Assembly (NCBI GenBank): GCA_036785325.1
Contig: JAXIVH010000001.1
Location: 9,957,604 to 10,021,603 of the forward strand
DNA from: Urophycis tenuis
Lineage: Eukaryota > Chordata > Actinopteri > Gadiformes > Phycidae
Length of the DNA: 64,000 nt
Reading direction: 5' to 3'
Every line of letters begins with the position of its first letter. Position 1 is the first letter of the stretch. The notes beneath the pieces were generated by a model. It did not search any database, was not told where the DNA came from, and saw only the letters and a list, made by a program, of their open reading frames with translations. Below are positions 46,256 through 56,815 of the stretch, one piece after another. Position numbers and translations under genes: made by a program.

Positions 46256-49200
46256 CCCCTCCATGAGCTGCCACCTTAACGTGGTGGAGGGGTTTGCGTG
46301 TCCCAATGACCCTGGGGGCTATATTGTCGGGGGCTTCATGCCCCTGGTAGGGTCACCCAAGGCAAACAGGTCCTAGGCGAGGGTCCAGACGAAGAGTGGC
46401 TCAAAGACCCCAATGATGAAAAGTAACTTTGGCACGGAGTTTCCCTTGCCCGGACGTGGGTCACCGGGGCCCCCCCCTGGAGCTAGGCCTGGGGGAAGGG
46501 CCCGTTGGCGAGCGCCTGGTGGCCGGGTCTACGCCCGCGGGGCCCGGTCGGGCACAGCCCGAAGGAACGACGCGGGACCCTCTTCCCATGGGTTCACCAC
46601 CCGTGGGAGGGGCCAAAGGGGTCGGGTGCGATGTGAGCTGGGCGGCAGCAAGAGGCGGGGACCTGGGCGGTCCGACCCTCAGCTGCAGAAGCTAGCTCTG
46701 GGGACGTGGAACGTCACCTCTCTGGCGGGGAAGGAGCCGGAGCTGGTGTGCGAGGCTGAGAGGTACCGGCTGGACATAGTCGGGCTCACCTCGACACACA
46801 GTTTGGGCTCCGGAACCAGCGTCCTTGAGAGGGGTTGGACTCTTTTCCACTCTGGAGTTGCCCCTGGGGAGAGGCGCCGAGCGGGGGTGGGATTGCTTAT
46901 TTCCCCCCGGCTCGGCGCCTGTACGTTGGGGTTCACCCCGGTGGACGAGAGGGTAGCCTCCCTCCGCCTTCAGGTGGGGGGACGGGTCCTGACTGTCGTT
47001 TGTGCTTATGCACCGAACGGCAGTTCGGAGTACCCACCCTTTCTGGAGTCCTTGGAGGGGGTGTTAGAAAGCGCCCCGTCTGGGGACTCCCTTGTTCTGC
47101 TGGGGGACTTCAACGCCCATGTGGGCAATGACAGTGAGACCTGGAGGGGCGTGATTGGGAGGAACGGTCCCCCTGATCTGAACCCGAGTGGTGTTTTGTT
47201 GTTGGACTTCTGTGCTCGTCATGGATTGTCCATAACGAACACCATGTTCAAGCATAAGGGTGTCCACATGTGCACTTGGCACCAGGACACCCTAGGCCGC
47301 AGTTCGATGATCGACTTTGTAGTTGTATCATCGGACTTGCGGCCGCATGTCTTGGATACTCGGGTGAAGAGAGGGGCGGAGCTGTCAACTGATCACCACC
47401 TGGTGGCGAGTTGGCTCCGATGGCGGGGGAAGATGCCGGTCAGACCTGGCAGACCCAAACGTTCTGTGAGGGTCTGCTGGGAACGTCTGGCTGAATCTCC
47501 TGTCAGAACGAGCTTCAACTCCCACCTCCGGGAGAGCTTCAACCATGTCCCGGGGGAGGCGGGGGACATAGAGTCCGAGTGGACCTTGTTCCGTGCCTCC
47601 ATTGTTGAAGCGGCCGACCGGAGCTGTGGCCGTAAGGTCGTCGGTGCCTGTCGCGGCGGCAACCCCCGAACCCGCTGGTGGACCCCAGCGGTAAGGGATG
47701 CCGTCAAGCTGAAGAAGGAGTCCTACCGGGCCTTTTTGGCCCGTGGGACTCCTGAGGCAGCTGATGGGTACCGGCGGGCCAAGCGGGGCGCGGCGTCGGC
47801 GGTTGCAGAGGCAAAAACTCGGGTGTGGGAGGAGTTTGGTGAGGCCATGGAGAAGGACTTCCGAACGGCTTCGAGGAGGTTCTGGACCACCATCCGGCGT
47901 CTCAGGAGGGGGAAGCAGTGCTCTGTCAACACCGTGTATGGGAGAGACGGGGCGCTGCTGACCTCGACTCGGGACGTTGTGAATCGGTGGGGGGAATACT
48001 TCGAAGACCTCCTCAATCCCACCAACACGCCTTCCACTGAGGAAGCAGGGTCTGGGGACTTGGGGGGGGACTCTCCTATCTCCGGGGCTGAGATCGCCGA
48101 GGTGGTTAAAAAGCTCCTCGGTGGCAAGGCCCCGGGGGTGGACGAGATCCACCCCGAGTTCCTAAAGGCCCTGGATGCTGTGGGGCTGTCTTGGTTGACA
48201 CGTCTCTGCAGCATCGCGTGGACATCGGGGGCAGTGCCTCTGGATTGGCAGACCGGGGTTGTGGTTCCCCTCTTCAAAAAGGGGGACCGGAGGGTGTGCT
48301 CCAACTACAGGGGGATCACACTCCTCAGCCTCCCCGGTAAGGTCTATTCGGGGGTCCTGGAGAGGAGGGTCCGTAGGATAGTCGAACCTCGGATTCAGGA
48401 GGAGCAATGTGGTTTTCGTTCCGGCCGTGGAACTGTGGACCAGCTCTATACCCTTGGCGCGGTGCTCGAGGGTGCATGGGAGTTCGCCCAACCAGTCTAC
48501 ATGTGCTTTGTGGACTTGGAGAAGGCGTTCGACCGTGTCCCTCGAGAAGCCCTGTGGGGGGTGCTCCGGGAGTATGGGGTACCGGGCCCGCTGTTACGGG
48601 CCATCGGGTCCCTGTACTCCCGGTGCCAGAGCTTGGTCCGCATTGCCGGCAGTAAGTCGAGCCTGTTTCCGGTGAGAGTTGGCCTCCGCCAGGGCTGCCC
48701 TTTGTCACCGATTCTGTTCACAACTTTTATGGACAGAATTTCTAGGCGCAGCCAGGGCGTTGAGGGGTTACGGTTCGGTGGCCTCAGGATTGCGTCACTG
48801 CTTTTCGCAGATGATCTTGTCCTGTTGGCTTCATCGGGCCGTGACCTTCAGTTCTCACTGGAGCGGTTCGCAGCCGAATGTGAAGCGGCTGGGATGAGGA
48901 TCAGCACCTCCAAATCCGAGGCCATGGTTCTCGGCCGGAAAAGGGTGGAGTGCACTCTCCGGGTCGGGGAGGAGATTCTGCCTCAAGTGGAGGAGTTCAA
49001 GTATCTCGGGGTCTTGTTCACGAGTGAGGGGAGGATGGAGCGGGAGATTGACCGACGGACCGGTGCGGCGTCGGCAGTGATGCGGGCCCTGCACCGGTCC
49101 GTCATGGTGAAGAAGGAGCTGAGCCGAAAGGCGAAGCTCTCGATTTACTGGTCAATCTACGTTCCTACCCTCACCTATGGTCACGAGCTGTGGGTAGTGA

Positions 49201-49613
49201 CCGAAAGAACGAGATCGCGAATACAAGCGGCCGAAATGAGTTTCCTCCGCAGGGTGTCCGGGCTCTCCCTTAGAGATAGGGTGAGAAGCTCGGTCATCCG
49301 GGAGGGGCTCAGAGTAGAACCGCTACTCCTCCGCATCGAGAGGAGCCAGTTGCGGTGGCTCGGGCATCTAGTGAGGATGCCCCCTGGACGCCTCCCTGGG
49401 GAGGTGTTCCGGGCACGTCCCTCCGGGAGGAGGCCCCGGGGAAGACCCAGGACACGCTGGAGGGACTATGTCTCTCGGCTGGCCTGGGAACGCCTCGGGA
49501 TCCCCCCGGAAGAGCTGGACGAAGTGGCTGGGGAGAGGGAAGTCTGGGCTTCCCTCCTCAGGCTGCTGCCCCCGCGACCCGACCCCGGATAAGCGGCAGA
49601 AATGGATGGATGG
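46256..49613 (+). mobile_element. Rex3-like (RTE clade) LINE, near full length, 12-bp TSD
   Basis: The 3,358-bp element starts CCCCTCCATGAGCTGCC and ends in GATGGATGG units, the short GATG-type tail of Rex3. ATACATACATAT is duplicated at 46,244-46,255 and 49,614-49,625. Two sites (48,690-48,710 and 48,246-48,265) match, one exactly and one with a single difference, the Rex3 PCR primer sites as I remember them. Confidence 0.92.
46413..49592 (+). CDS. Rex3-like endonuclease-reverse transcriptase, intact frame
   Basis: An uninterrupted 1,059-codon frame. An APE-type endonuclease runs from about residue 90 (LALGTWNVTSL) to 340, with LLGDFNAHVGND near 230 and STDHHLVASW near 325. RT starts with GGKAPGVDEIHPEF near 570, then GFRSGRGTVDQLYTL, DLEKAFDRVPRE, LRQGCPLSPILF, and the catalytic box FADD near 797. 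A basic C-terminal region (residues 930-1059) follows. In the endonuclease the position that usually holds a metal-binding Glu (Q-E-T) reads T-S-T-H. I recall the same in other fish Rex3 copies, but that needs checking. The true start codon is uncertain; the first Met is at 46,413. Lack of stops implies a young copy, unlike its neighbours. Confidence 0.93.
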   Translation: MMKSNFGTEFPLPGRGSPGPPPGARPGGRARWRAPGGRVYARGARSGTARRNDAGPSSHGFTTRGRGQRGRVRCELGGSKRRGPGRSDPQLQKLALGTWNVTSLAGKEPELVCEAERYRLDIVGLTSTHSLGSGTSVLERGWTLFHSGVAPGERRRAGVGLLISPRLGACTLGFTPVDERVASLRLQVGGRVLTVVCAYAPNGSSEYPPFLESLEGVLESAPSGDSLVLLGDFNAHVGNDSETWRGVIGRNGPPDLNPSGVLLLDFCARHGLSITNTMFKHKGVHMCTWHQDTLGRSSMIDFVVVSSDLRPHVLDTRVKRGAELSTDHHLVASWLRWRGKMPVRPGRPKRSVRVCWERLAESPVRTSFNSHLRESFNHVPGEAGDIESEWTLFRASIVEAADRSCGRKVVGACRGGNPRTRWWTPAVRDAVKLKKESYRAFLARGTPEAADGYRRAKRGAASAVAEAKTRVWEEFGEAMEKDFRTASRRFWTTIRRLRRGKQCSVNTVYGRDGALLTSTRDVVNRWGEYFEDLLNPTNTPSTEEAGSGDLGGDSPISGAEIAEVVKKLLGGKAPGVDEIHPEFLKALDAVGLSWLTRLCSIAWTSGAVPLDWQTGVVVPLFKKGDRRVCSNYRGITLLSLPGKVYSGVLERRVRRIVEPRIQEEQCGFRSGRGTVDQLYTLGAVLEGAWEFAQPVYMCFVDLEKAFDRVPREALWGVLREYGVPGPLLRAIGSLYSRCQSLVRIAGSKSSLFPVRVGLRQGCPLSPILFTTFMDRISRRSQGVEGLRFGGLRIASLLFADDLVLLASSGRDLQFSLERFAAECEAAGMRISTSKSEAMVLGRKRVECTLRVGEEILPQVEEFKYLGVLFTSEGRMEREIDRRTGAASAVMRALHRSVMVKKELSRKAKLSIYWSIYVPTLTYGHELWVVTERTRSRIQAAEMSFLRRVSGLSLRDRVRSSVIREGLRVEPLLLRIERSQLRWLGHLVRMPPGRLPGEVFRARPSGRRPRGRPRTRWRDYVSRLAWERLGIPPEELDEVAGEREVWASLLRLLPPRPDPG

Positions 49614-51035
49614 ATACATACATATACAGCATTAAAAGCATTGAAATTAAAATACAAGCATAAAAAGGAAATTAAAACATGTTAAGATAAGCTTAGGGGA
49701 AGGCTGTAGCAAACATAAAGGTCTTTAATCTGGATTTAAAAGTGGTGAGTGTTTCAGCAGACCTACAACTTTCTGGCAGTTTGTTCCATATATGTGGCGC
49801 GTAAAAACTGAACGCTGCCTCTCCATGTTTAGTTCTGACTCTGGGGACAGTGAGCAGACCCGCCCCAGATGACCTGAGAGATCTGGATGGTTCATAGAAA
49901 ATGAGAAGATCTGAAATGTACTTTGGTCCCAAACCATTCAGTGCTTTATAAACTAACAGCAGTACTTTAAAGTCAATTCTCTGACAGACAGGAAGCCAAT
50001 GTAACGATCTGAGAACTGGAGTAATGTGATCCATTTTCTTAGTTTTTGTGAGGACTCGAGCAGCAGCATTCTGAATTAACTGGAGCTTTCTGATGGACTT
50101 TTTTGGGAGACCAGTGAAGATGCTGTTACAATAGTCGAGCCTACTGAAGATAAATGCGTGGACAAGTTTCTCTAAGTCCTGCTGAGACATCAGTCCTCTG
50201 ACCCTTGATATATTCTTTAAGTGATAGTAGGCAGACTTCGTAATCATTTTAATGTGGCTGCTAAAATTCAGGTCTGAGTCCATGACAACACCTAGATTTC
50301 TTGCCTGGTCTGTGGTTTTTAACATTGCCAGTTGCAGCTGAGCACAAACTTTTAATCGTTCTTCCTTGGCTCCAAAGACAATTATTTCAGTCTTCTCCTT
50401 ATTCAACTGAAGAAAATTCTGGCACATCCAATCATTGATTTGGTCAATGCAATTACTCAATGCTTGTATTGGACCATAGTCACCTGGGGTTATTGTTATG
50501 TAAATTTGTGTATCATCTGCATAACTGTGGTAGCAGATGTAATTTTGCAGGATCTGAGCCAGTGGGAGCATGTAGATGTTAAACAAAAGAGGCCCCAGAA
50601 TAGAGCCTTGAGGAACGCCACATGTCATTTGCGTTCGTTCAGATGTATAATTACCTAGGGAGACAAAGTAATCTCTGTCTTTCAGGTAGGATTCAAACCA
50701 GTTTAACGCTGTGCCAGAGAGGCCAACCCAATTTTGTAGTCGATCTAACAAAATATTGTGATCAACTGTGTCGAATGCAGCACTGAGATCCAGTAAAACC
50801 AAGACTGAAATTTTGCCACAGTCTGTATTTAAATGGATGTCACTGAGGACTTTAACAAGGGCAGTCTCGGTACTGTGGTGAGGTCGAAATCCTGATTGGA
50901 AGACATTGAAACAGTTGCTTCTTGCTAGGAAGGCATTTAACTGTTGGAAGATAGCCTTTTCAATTATTTTGCTTAGAAATGGGAGGTTTGATATGGGCCT
51001 ATAATTGTTCATCTGTGATACATCTAGTAAAAAGT
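49614..51035 (-). mobile_element. 5'-truncated L2-like LINE body
   Basis: Continues from 46,105-46,255 on the other side of Rex3. Its 5' break is at about 51,035, where the L2 frame stops matching and Gypsy LTR sequence soon begins. Confidence 0.85.
49693..51012 (-). CDS. L2-clade LINE reverse transcriptase, 5'-truncated but open
   Basis: 439 codons open to the natural stop. It begins inside the RT fingers (NNYRPISNLPFLSKIIEKAI), then FQSGFRPHHSTETAL, LLDLSAAFDTVDH, GVPQGSILGPLLFNIYM and the catalytic box YADDTQIYI. The thumb and C-terminal region end in TFKSRLKTFMFATAFP. The endonuclease and N-terminal RT are missing through 5' truncation. No frameshift was seen in what remains. L2/Maui clade assignment is from motif resemblance. 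Confidence 0.88.
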   Translation of the reverse strand: MNNYRPISNLPFLSKIIEKAIFQQLNAFLARSNCFNVFQSGFRPHHSTETALVKVLSDIHLNTDCGKISVLVLLDLSAAFDTVDHNILLDRLQNWVGLSGTALNWFESYLKDRDYFVSLGNYTSERTQMTCGVPQGSILGPLLFNIYMLPLAQILQNYICYHSYADDTQIYITITPGDYGPIQALSNCIDQINDWMCQNFLQLNKEKTEIIVFGAKEERLKVCAQLQLAMLKTTDQARNLGVVMDSDLNFSSHIKMITKSAYYHLKNISRVRGLMSQQDLEKLVHAFIFSRLDYCNSIFTGLPKKSIRKLQLIQNAAARVLTKTKKMDHITPVLRSLHWLPVCQRIDFKVLLLVYKALNGLGPKYISDLLIFYEPSRSLRSSGAGLLTVPRVRTKHGEAAFSFYAPHIWNKLPESCRSAETLTTFKSRLKTFMFATAFP

Positions 51036-51087
51036 CGCGAGAATAATTATAAAGTGGGATAACAGTTCATGGCATGACATCATGCCA

Positions 51088-51710
51088 TGAAATTACTCAA
51101 ATAATCTAACATTCATTCACACACGCACACAAGGAGGCCAAGCCCCAGTTAAATAACGCAGGCGTTGCTCTGGGGCACGGCGTGGGCCACAGACGCCAGG
51201 CCGCAGCGGCCGCCAAACAGTCCGGAGCAAAAGCAGCCACGCAGCATGGAAGCAGCAGACAAAGCAGCGTGAATACGGACTCAGAGCAAGCAGCTAAAAC
51301 AAAGCAGCATCCAAAATAGAGCAAAGCAACAGAACAAAGCAGCAAAGCAGCAGCGCAAAGCAGCAGCAGCGCAAAGCAGCAGCGACTCAATGAGCTGATC
51401 GCACGTTAGACCTGTTTTAGAGACACACCCATTAGCACCGGAGGAGGGAGGGAGAGAGAAGACCGGCCACTGCTGGCATTTACCACGCACAAGCTACGCC
51501 TGCACATACGGGACACACGGAGCAGCACGCGAGCAGCTGCCCTGTCGGGACAACAACCTATGACCCGGAAGTGACGCACCAGTGACGACAGAGGCGCAAA
51601 AGGCAGCCAGTGAAGGGCGGTGGCTTTTATACTGGCCCACCTGATAACCGCCACCTGGTGCTAAATGCAACAGCACTAAGTGACGTAGCACCTGTATACT
51701 GCTACATTAT
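51088..51710 (-). mobile_element. Putative 3' LTR of a Ty3/Gypsy element
   Basis: Downstream of the Gypsy pol end, a purine tract (AAGGAGGCGGGG) is followed by TGTAGCAGTATACAGG. Within the segment a TATAAAA on the minus strand (about 51,630-51,624) suits an LTR promoter. Imperfect AAAGCAGC units repeat at 51,245-51,385. The outer end is approximate because the 5' LTR is not in the window. Confidence 0.5.
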
Positions 51711-51755
51711 ACCCCGCCTCCTTGGATCATCGTCCCGACGATCAACAAAGTAAGG

Positions 51756-52418
51756 CTAGCACAACAAACTAACTCCAAGGTCTAAACAAGGCCGAGACCG
51801 AGCTGGACACAGAAGCAGGAGGATTAGCAGCGTGAGCATCTCCAGCGGACCGTGGGAGATGATGCACATTTGACATTTGATGCATATTTGACCAGCTGTT
51901 TGACGGGTGGTCCGGCGTGGGCCCATGTTACTGGAGTCAGGACAAGCAACAGAAGGAAGAGCTGGAGATGTCAACTCTCCCGAAGCTGCTGAAGGCACTT
52001 GGGACGCAGCTGATCTGGTGGAGGGCATGGCAGAAGTGGCTACATAAAGTTGTTGGTCTGAAACCAACAAATCATACTCAAAAGAAGGCTCTTCTTCTGG
52101 GAGTGGTTCCTCCCTGGAAGGAGAATTATGAGAAGAGGCAGGACCAGGTGAGTCCACTCTTACGACCGCCTTCAGCATAGTGCGGTGGACCCGTCTGACC
52201 TTGGTCTCGTCGTCCACCGGCGCAATAGTATACACTGCACCACCTTCTTTAGGCATCCTCAACACACGATACCTCACAGAACTCCACCGATCTCGGGTCT
52301 TTTGGGGCCCCCTAGCACTTAAGTCACGCAAATACACAAGCTGGCCTTCCTGCAAGGGCTGGTCTCTGACATGCTGATCGTGAATTCGCTTCCGCCGATG
52401 AGCAGTAGGGTTGAGCAC
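51756..52418 (-). pseudogene. Ty3/Gypsy pol: integrase C-terminal region
   Basis: The minus frame starts HRRKRIHDQHVRDQPL and continues with a chromatin-binding/GPY-like segment (VRYRVLRM, then YTIAPVDDETKVRRVHRTML) and an acidic/proline tail to the stop. It is the end of the pol frame begun at 54,290-54,676. The piece linking them is gone, replaced by hAT debris. Confidence 0.75.
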
Positions 52419-53156
52419 CGAAACTCGGTTCCTTTAGGGCACCGGTTCCGACATAAACGGTTGTAACGAGACCGAATAAGAACGCAAATTTCGGTTCAAG
52501 TTCGGTTCGGTTCCTGAATTAAAAAAAAAAAAAAAAAAGTCAGGTTCGGTTCCTAACTTTTTTTTTTTACAAAAAAAAAGTCAGGAACCGAAATGACGCA
52601 CCAAAATTTGCGTTCTTATTCGGTCTCGTTACATGGGGCTGCGGGCGGCGTCAACCTGCGTGACGTCAGTGCCGCTACGCTGCACTCTTGTTGATCAGAT
52701 CATCAGAACTGATAGCAGTGAGAAGAAAGATCGAAGGTTTGGCTACATTTCACATCCAATGATTCCGACTCTGCAACATGCAACAGGTGCAATAAAGCGA
52801 TATCGTGCAAAGGAGGTAACACCTCAAATTTAAGTAAACACCTAACGACTCACGGTGTTTATTTAAAAGCTGAGCAATGCACCGTCCGTGTTCGATAACT
52901 CCCAGGCTGGGAGTCCAGCTGCTGCTGCTGAAGTGCTTGCTGCATCCCGCAAGTTATCGAACACGGTGCATTGCTCGGCTTTTAAATAAACACTGTGAGT
53001 AAACATCCCTCTGTGTGTGTTTTATATTATGTATGTTTTGTTAATATTTAAGGTGTTGCACTGTTCATTTCAGTACTTATATTTGATACAATATTGTTTT
53101 ATTTGATGTGACTTCGTATCTGAATTCGTATTTTATATTATTTTAAATTATATTGC
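52410..53156 (+). mobile_element. Remnant of a BED-finger hAT element with nested inverted repeats
   Basis: Opens TAGGGTTGAGCACCG, a common start of fish hAT elements. A frame at 52,722-52,898 (+) reads RSKVWLHFTSNDSDSATCNR then CNKAISCKGGNTSNLSKHL, a BED zinc finger (C-x2-C...H) as in ZBED/hAT transposases. Perfect 27-bp inverted repeats lie at 52,463-52,489 and 52,606-52,632; another near-perfect pair is at 52,848-52,900 and 52,951-53,000. The 3' end is not defined. Confidence 0.75.
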
Positions 53157-53164
53157 TTTATTTT

Positions 53165-54260
53165 CAGTAGCGTGGCGACCATTTTTTTCACGGATGCCAA
53201 CGAGAAATAAAGAACGTTTTTTAAAGAGCGTTTTTTATTGTTTTTTTTTCATTATTATTATTTATTAACTTCTAAAACATTCAGGGAATGAACGAACTAA
53301 TGCATAACAGATCTATTAACGCCAACCCCCATCTTGACATGGGACGCAAAACCAACACATACAAAAATCAGAACATGGCCTATGAAACATGGCGAAAAAC
53401 AGGGCACGTAGGCCTACACTTGGGTTGTGTTTGTGTTTATTTGAAAAGAAATGCCATTCGCCTGTCTTTCATATTTGCGAAGTGGTCAGTGACGGCATCA
53501 TCGAAATTTCCACTGGCCTCCAACTCATCCACTACGGCAGAATTTATCGAGATTTTAGCTAGGTTCACAAGTCTGTCCTGTCCGCATGTGCTTCGCAAGT
53601 ACGTTTTTATCCTTTTAAGACATGAAAATGAGCGCTCGGCGGATGTACTTGTGGCTGGTATAGTCAACATAAGTTGGAGCTAAAAGGAGGTAAAATTGTG
53701 CCTCACCAGAAACTCCAAATCCCCTCCCTCCATTGCTAACAGACACCGTACACCGAACACCACTGACTACTACTACTGCTGCTACTATCGAATGCATGTA
53801 TCAAATTCAAAATGCTTGTGTGAATGACTGAATGCTCTGAGGTTCTGCACTTTATATACTGGCGTGTAAGGGAGTACAGTCCTGAAATGTCATCCCTTTC
53901 ACTTGTTGGCCAATCACAGATGGGCAATTGCTACAATCTGATTGGTCTAGCGCTCGTTTTTTTTCAACAGTCCTTAGAGTTAGGGATGCAAGTTTGGGTT
54001 TGGTGCCACTTCGCAACGAAGTGTAGTACTTTATTTCACCACATGGTTAGGATACGGGAGGAGGGGGGGGCACTATTTCCCCAGCTGCAAAATACTCACT
54101 GAGAAAACGAAAGTGGACGGAAATCACAAAATATTAAAGCAGGAGACTCGATAGACAAAATGTTTTAATGATTAACGAATATGCAAGCTGTTGTTGGGGG
54201 AATTAGGGGGAAAATAAGGGAAGCCTGGCATCCTTTGACCTCTGCAAGAAAACGCCACTG
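53165..54260 (-). mobile_element. hAT element (1,096 bp), internally deleted, 8-bp TSD
   Basis: Ends are CAGTAGCGTGGCG and (minus strand) CAGTGGCGTTTTC. TTTATTTT is duplicated at 53,157-53,164 and 54,261-54,268. It carries only the last transposase exon (separate entry). Confidence 0.93.
53437..53679 (-). pseudogene. hAT transposase C-terminal dimerisation exon
   Basis: Entered at CCTCCTTTTAG|CTC on the minus strand. It reads LTIPATSTSAERSFSCLKRI then KTYLRSTCGQDRLVNLAKIS, the hAT dimerisation motif (P-x-T-S-x-x-x-E-R-x-F-S). The catalytic part is absent from the element, so it cannot move by itself. Confidence 0.88.
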
Positions 54261-54289
54261 TTTATTTTATATTGTGTGTAATTTGGCCC

Positions 54290-54676
54290 TGGAAATCCTT
54301 TTTCCGGGACGCAGAGTACGCAGTAAGTTGTGAAGCGTCCGTTTGAAGCGCTCGCACTGACCATTTCCTTCCGGATGGCATCGGGTGGTGCGCGATTTTA
54401 CGATCCCATACAGGTCACACAACTGCTGGATGAGGGAGCTTTCAAAGTTACGGCCTTGGTCAGAATGCAAACGAGCAGGGATGCCAAACTTATAAAACCA
54501 CTCCGACACCAAAACCCTAGCCACAGTAGCAGCACGCTGATCCCGAGTAGGGATAGCCACAGTGTACTTACTAAAAACATCTGTAAGCACCAAAACATTC
54601 TCTAAACCTCATTAGGGCGGGACGCTAAAAGATGCCCCATAAAGCTATGTGCTTTTGGGTGAACATCTTTGGCTAC
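54290..54676 (-). pseudogene. Ty3/Gypsy integrase core, broken
   Basis: Minus strand: AKDVHPKAHSFMGHLLASRP (frame damaged by an in-frame stop and a small deletion near 54,610), then VLVLTDVFSKYTVAIPTRDQ, the first catalytic Asp, HSDQGRNFESSLIQ (second Asp) and HPEGNGQCERF (catalytic Glu). Ends near LRTLRPGK where hAT-related sequence begins. The catalytic triad is present but the frame is broken. Confidence 0.85.
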
Positions 54677-54684
54677 TTGACAAC

Positions 54685-56461
54685 CAGGGCCGGCTCTACC
54701 TAATTTAGTGCCCTAGGCGAGACTACTCTTCGGCGCCCCCCCCCCGACACACACACACGATTAAATTACACCAGCCAAAAGAACAATCACAACAGTTTAA
54801 TTTAAAGAACAGCAAACGTTCAAGTGGTGATGGCAACTTCTCCCATCTTCTTTTTTCGGGAATTCAAAGTCAGATTTTAGCTGATATGGCCCTCTGTGTA
54901 CTAACTCCACCCTCACCTTATCAGACAGGGAAGGCCAGTCAGCAGGGTCTAATGGTGCTGCCCTGAGAGATTTTTCATGGACTTCAGGATGTGTTGACGG
55001 GCCTGGGGTGTCCTCAGGCTGTGGAACAGTACATGCTGTGCTTGTCCCTTCACCTGCAAGAAAATCAAACACACATGCAAATATAGATATTAATCCTTCA
55101 GTATTAGTAAAGTCACACAATGATTTACAAATTACAGGACATCAGGCAATAAATACATCTGAAGTATAAATTAGGGATAACAGTTGTATTGTTCAGTAAT
55201 GTGACTGCAACATTTAATTACAGAACTCACCTGCTTCATGCTGACTTGCAGAGGTTGGTGGTGTGGTTGACGTGACGCTGCTGCTGCATGATGCCTGACT
55301 TGTAGCTGTATTTAAACAGAGTACATCCATACTGTCACACCACTGCATTAAGTTTGTTGTGTCAATCTATTTCACTTAATAAATCACTTAATTTTAATTG
55401 ACTAAAAATTACATTTACTGGCATTACTAACAAGGTTGTACCATTCAGTAACAACAACAATAACATAGTAGTGTGTCAGAGACCACAAACAATTGGATAA
55501 ACTTACATGCTTCAGAGAGTGGTGTTTCTGTGGATGTGTGATCTGAAAGCCCCTCTCCAGAAGCTGTTTGAGGTGACTGTAAATATTTTCTGAGTGCATC
55601 TAGACAGACAGAGTAAATGTATTACAACATTACAAGCAAAAACAAGTAATAATAAGAAAAAATAAAAAATAATAATACTTTAATAAAATAATAATAACCT
55701 GCAGCTTGCATTTTCATCACCTGGCTACTGAATTTCAGCACAATATCGAACGTGATAAGACAGTAGGAGAACTAAGCACCAGCAGCAGCAACTGTGTCAG
55801 TCAAATTAATTTAGGCTACTACTCGACCAAACATAATGATGACGTGATTAAACTGAAATAAAATACCAAATCAGACGGGACATACAGGCAGAGATGATAA
55901 CTGTGTAGAAAACTAATGAAAACTCATCACAAACATAAACAGCGCCGATGCACCGCGCATTTCACATTAAACACGATATAGCTAGCATAAATTAAACGTC
56001 TACACACAAAACGGCATAATTTAAAAAAATGGTAGAAGCTAATGTTACCTTTATATTGCAAATTCCTCTTCTCTTCCTCCTTTCTTCTCTTTCTGTTCTG
56101 CGCACCCGAGGGCTTGGACAGCCTTTTCATCGCGTAACGTTAAATAGGTAACGAAACCACCACCTGTCTGTGACCGGACCTCTGATCCCTCTGACCCTGA
56201 GGGCGCACCCGTCATGTGATTCAGGCAGTAGCAGCACATTTTAGGAACATCATTGTTTATTCATTTGTTAATATTTATCATTTTCAAGAGAGAACACACA
56301 AAGGAGGGCGACTGGGCATAGAAAATTAAAAAATCTAAATTTTTATTGTTTAAAAAAAAAAAAAAAAAAATCCCTCGAGGCCAAGGGACGCTGGCGGCGC
56401 CCCTCCAGCAGATGGCGCTCTAGGCGACCGCCTATATCGCCTATGCCAAGAGCCGGCCCTG
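54685..56461 (-). mobile_element. hAT element (1,777 bp) of the ZMYM/P52rIPK type, 8-bp TSD
   Basis: Perfect 13-bp terminal inverted repeats CAGGGCCGGCTCT / AGAGCCGGCCCTG. TTGACAAC is duplicated at 54,677-54,684 and 56,462-56,469. Inserted in the zinc-finger codons of the Gypsy integrase. It encodes only N-terminal transposase exons. Confidence 0.95.
54830..56130 (-). pseudogene. N-terminal exons of a ZMYM-type hAT transposase
   Basis: Minus-strand exon 56,130-56,049 starts MKRLSKPSGAQNRKRRKEEE and ends at AAAG|GTAACA. An exon ending at about 55,503 reads ALRKYLQSPQTASGEGLSDH. A Ser/Thr-rich exon lies near 55,305-55,232. A fourth at about 55,055-54,830 reads LDPADWPSLSDKVRVELVHR then GPYQLKSDFEFPK, the start of the TTF-type zinc finger segment. 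The finger, the catalytic core and the dimerisation domain are missing, so it is internally deleted. Confidence 0.75.
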
Positions 56462-56589
<128 letters not shown>

Positions 56590-56815
56590 TTGAAAGTTCC
56601 TTTATTACAAACTCAATCAAAACATACACAATTCTGCCAGACTAAAATCTCACAGTGTACAAATGATTAGGATGAATAAATAAATAAAAAAGAATAAAAG
56701 CAAAATTCATACATCAGTCAAGAGATCAGGCATTTTCCAAGAAAAGTGTAAAACGCAAAATATCATCAACAACTTCACACAGCACATTGTAGTGACACCA
56801 TATTTGCTTGAACGA

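Noticed and set aside
47385..48304. Long minus-strand frames opposite the Rex3 RT
   Set aside because: Antisense shadows of the GC-rich Rex3 coding frame; no domains.
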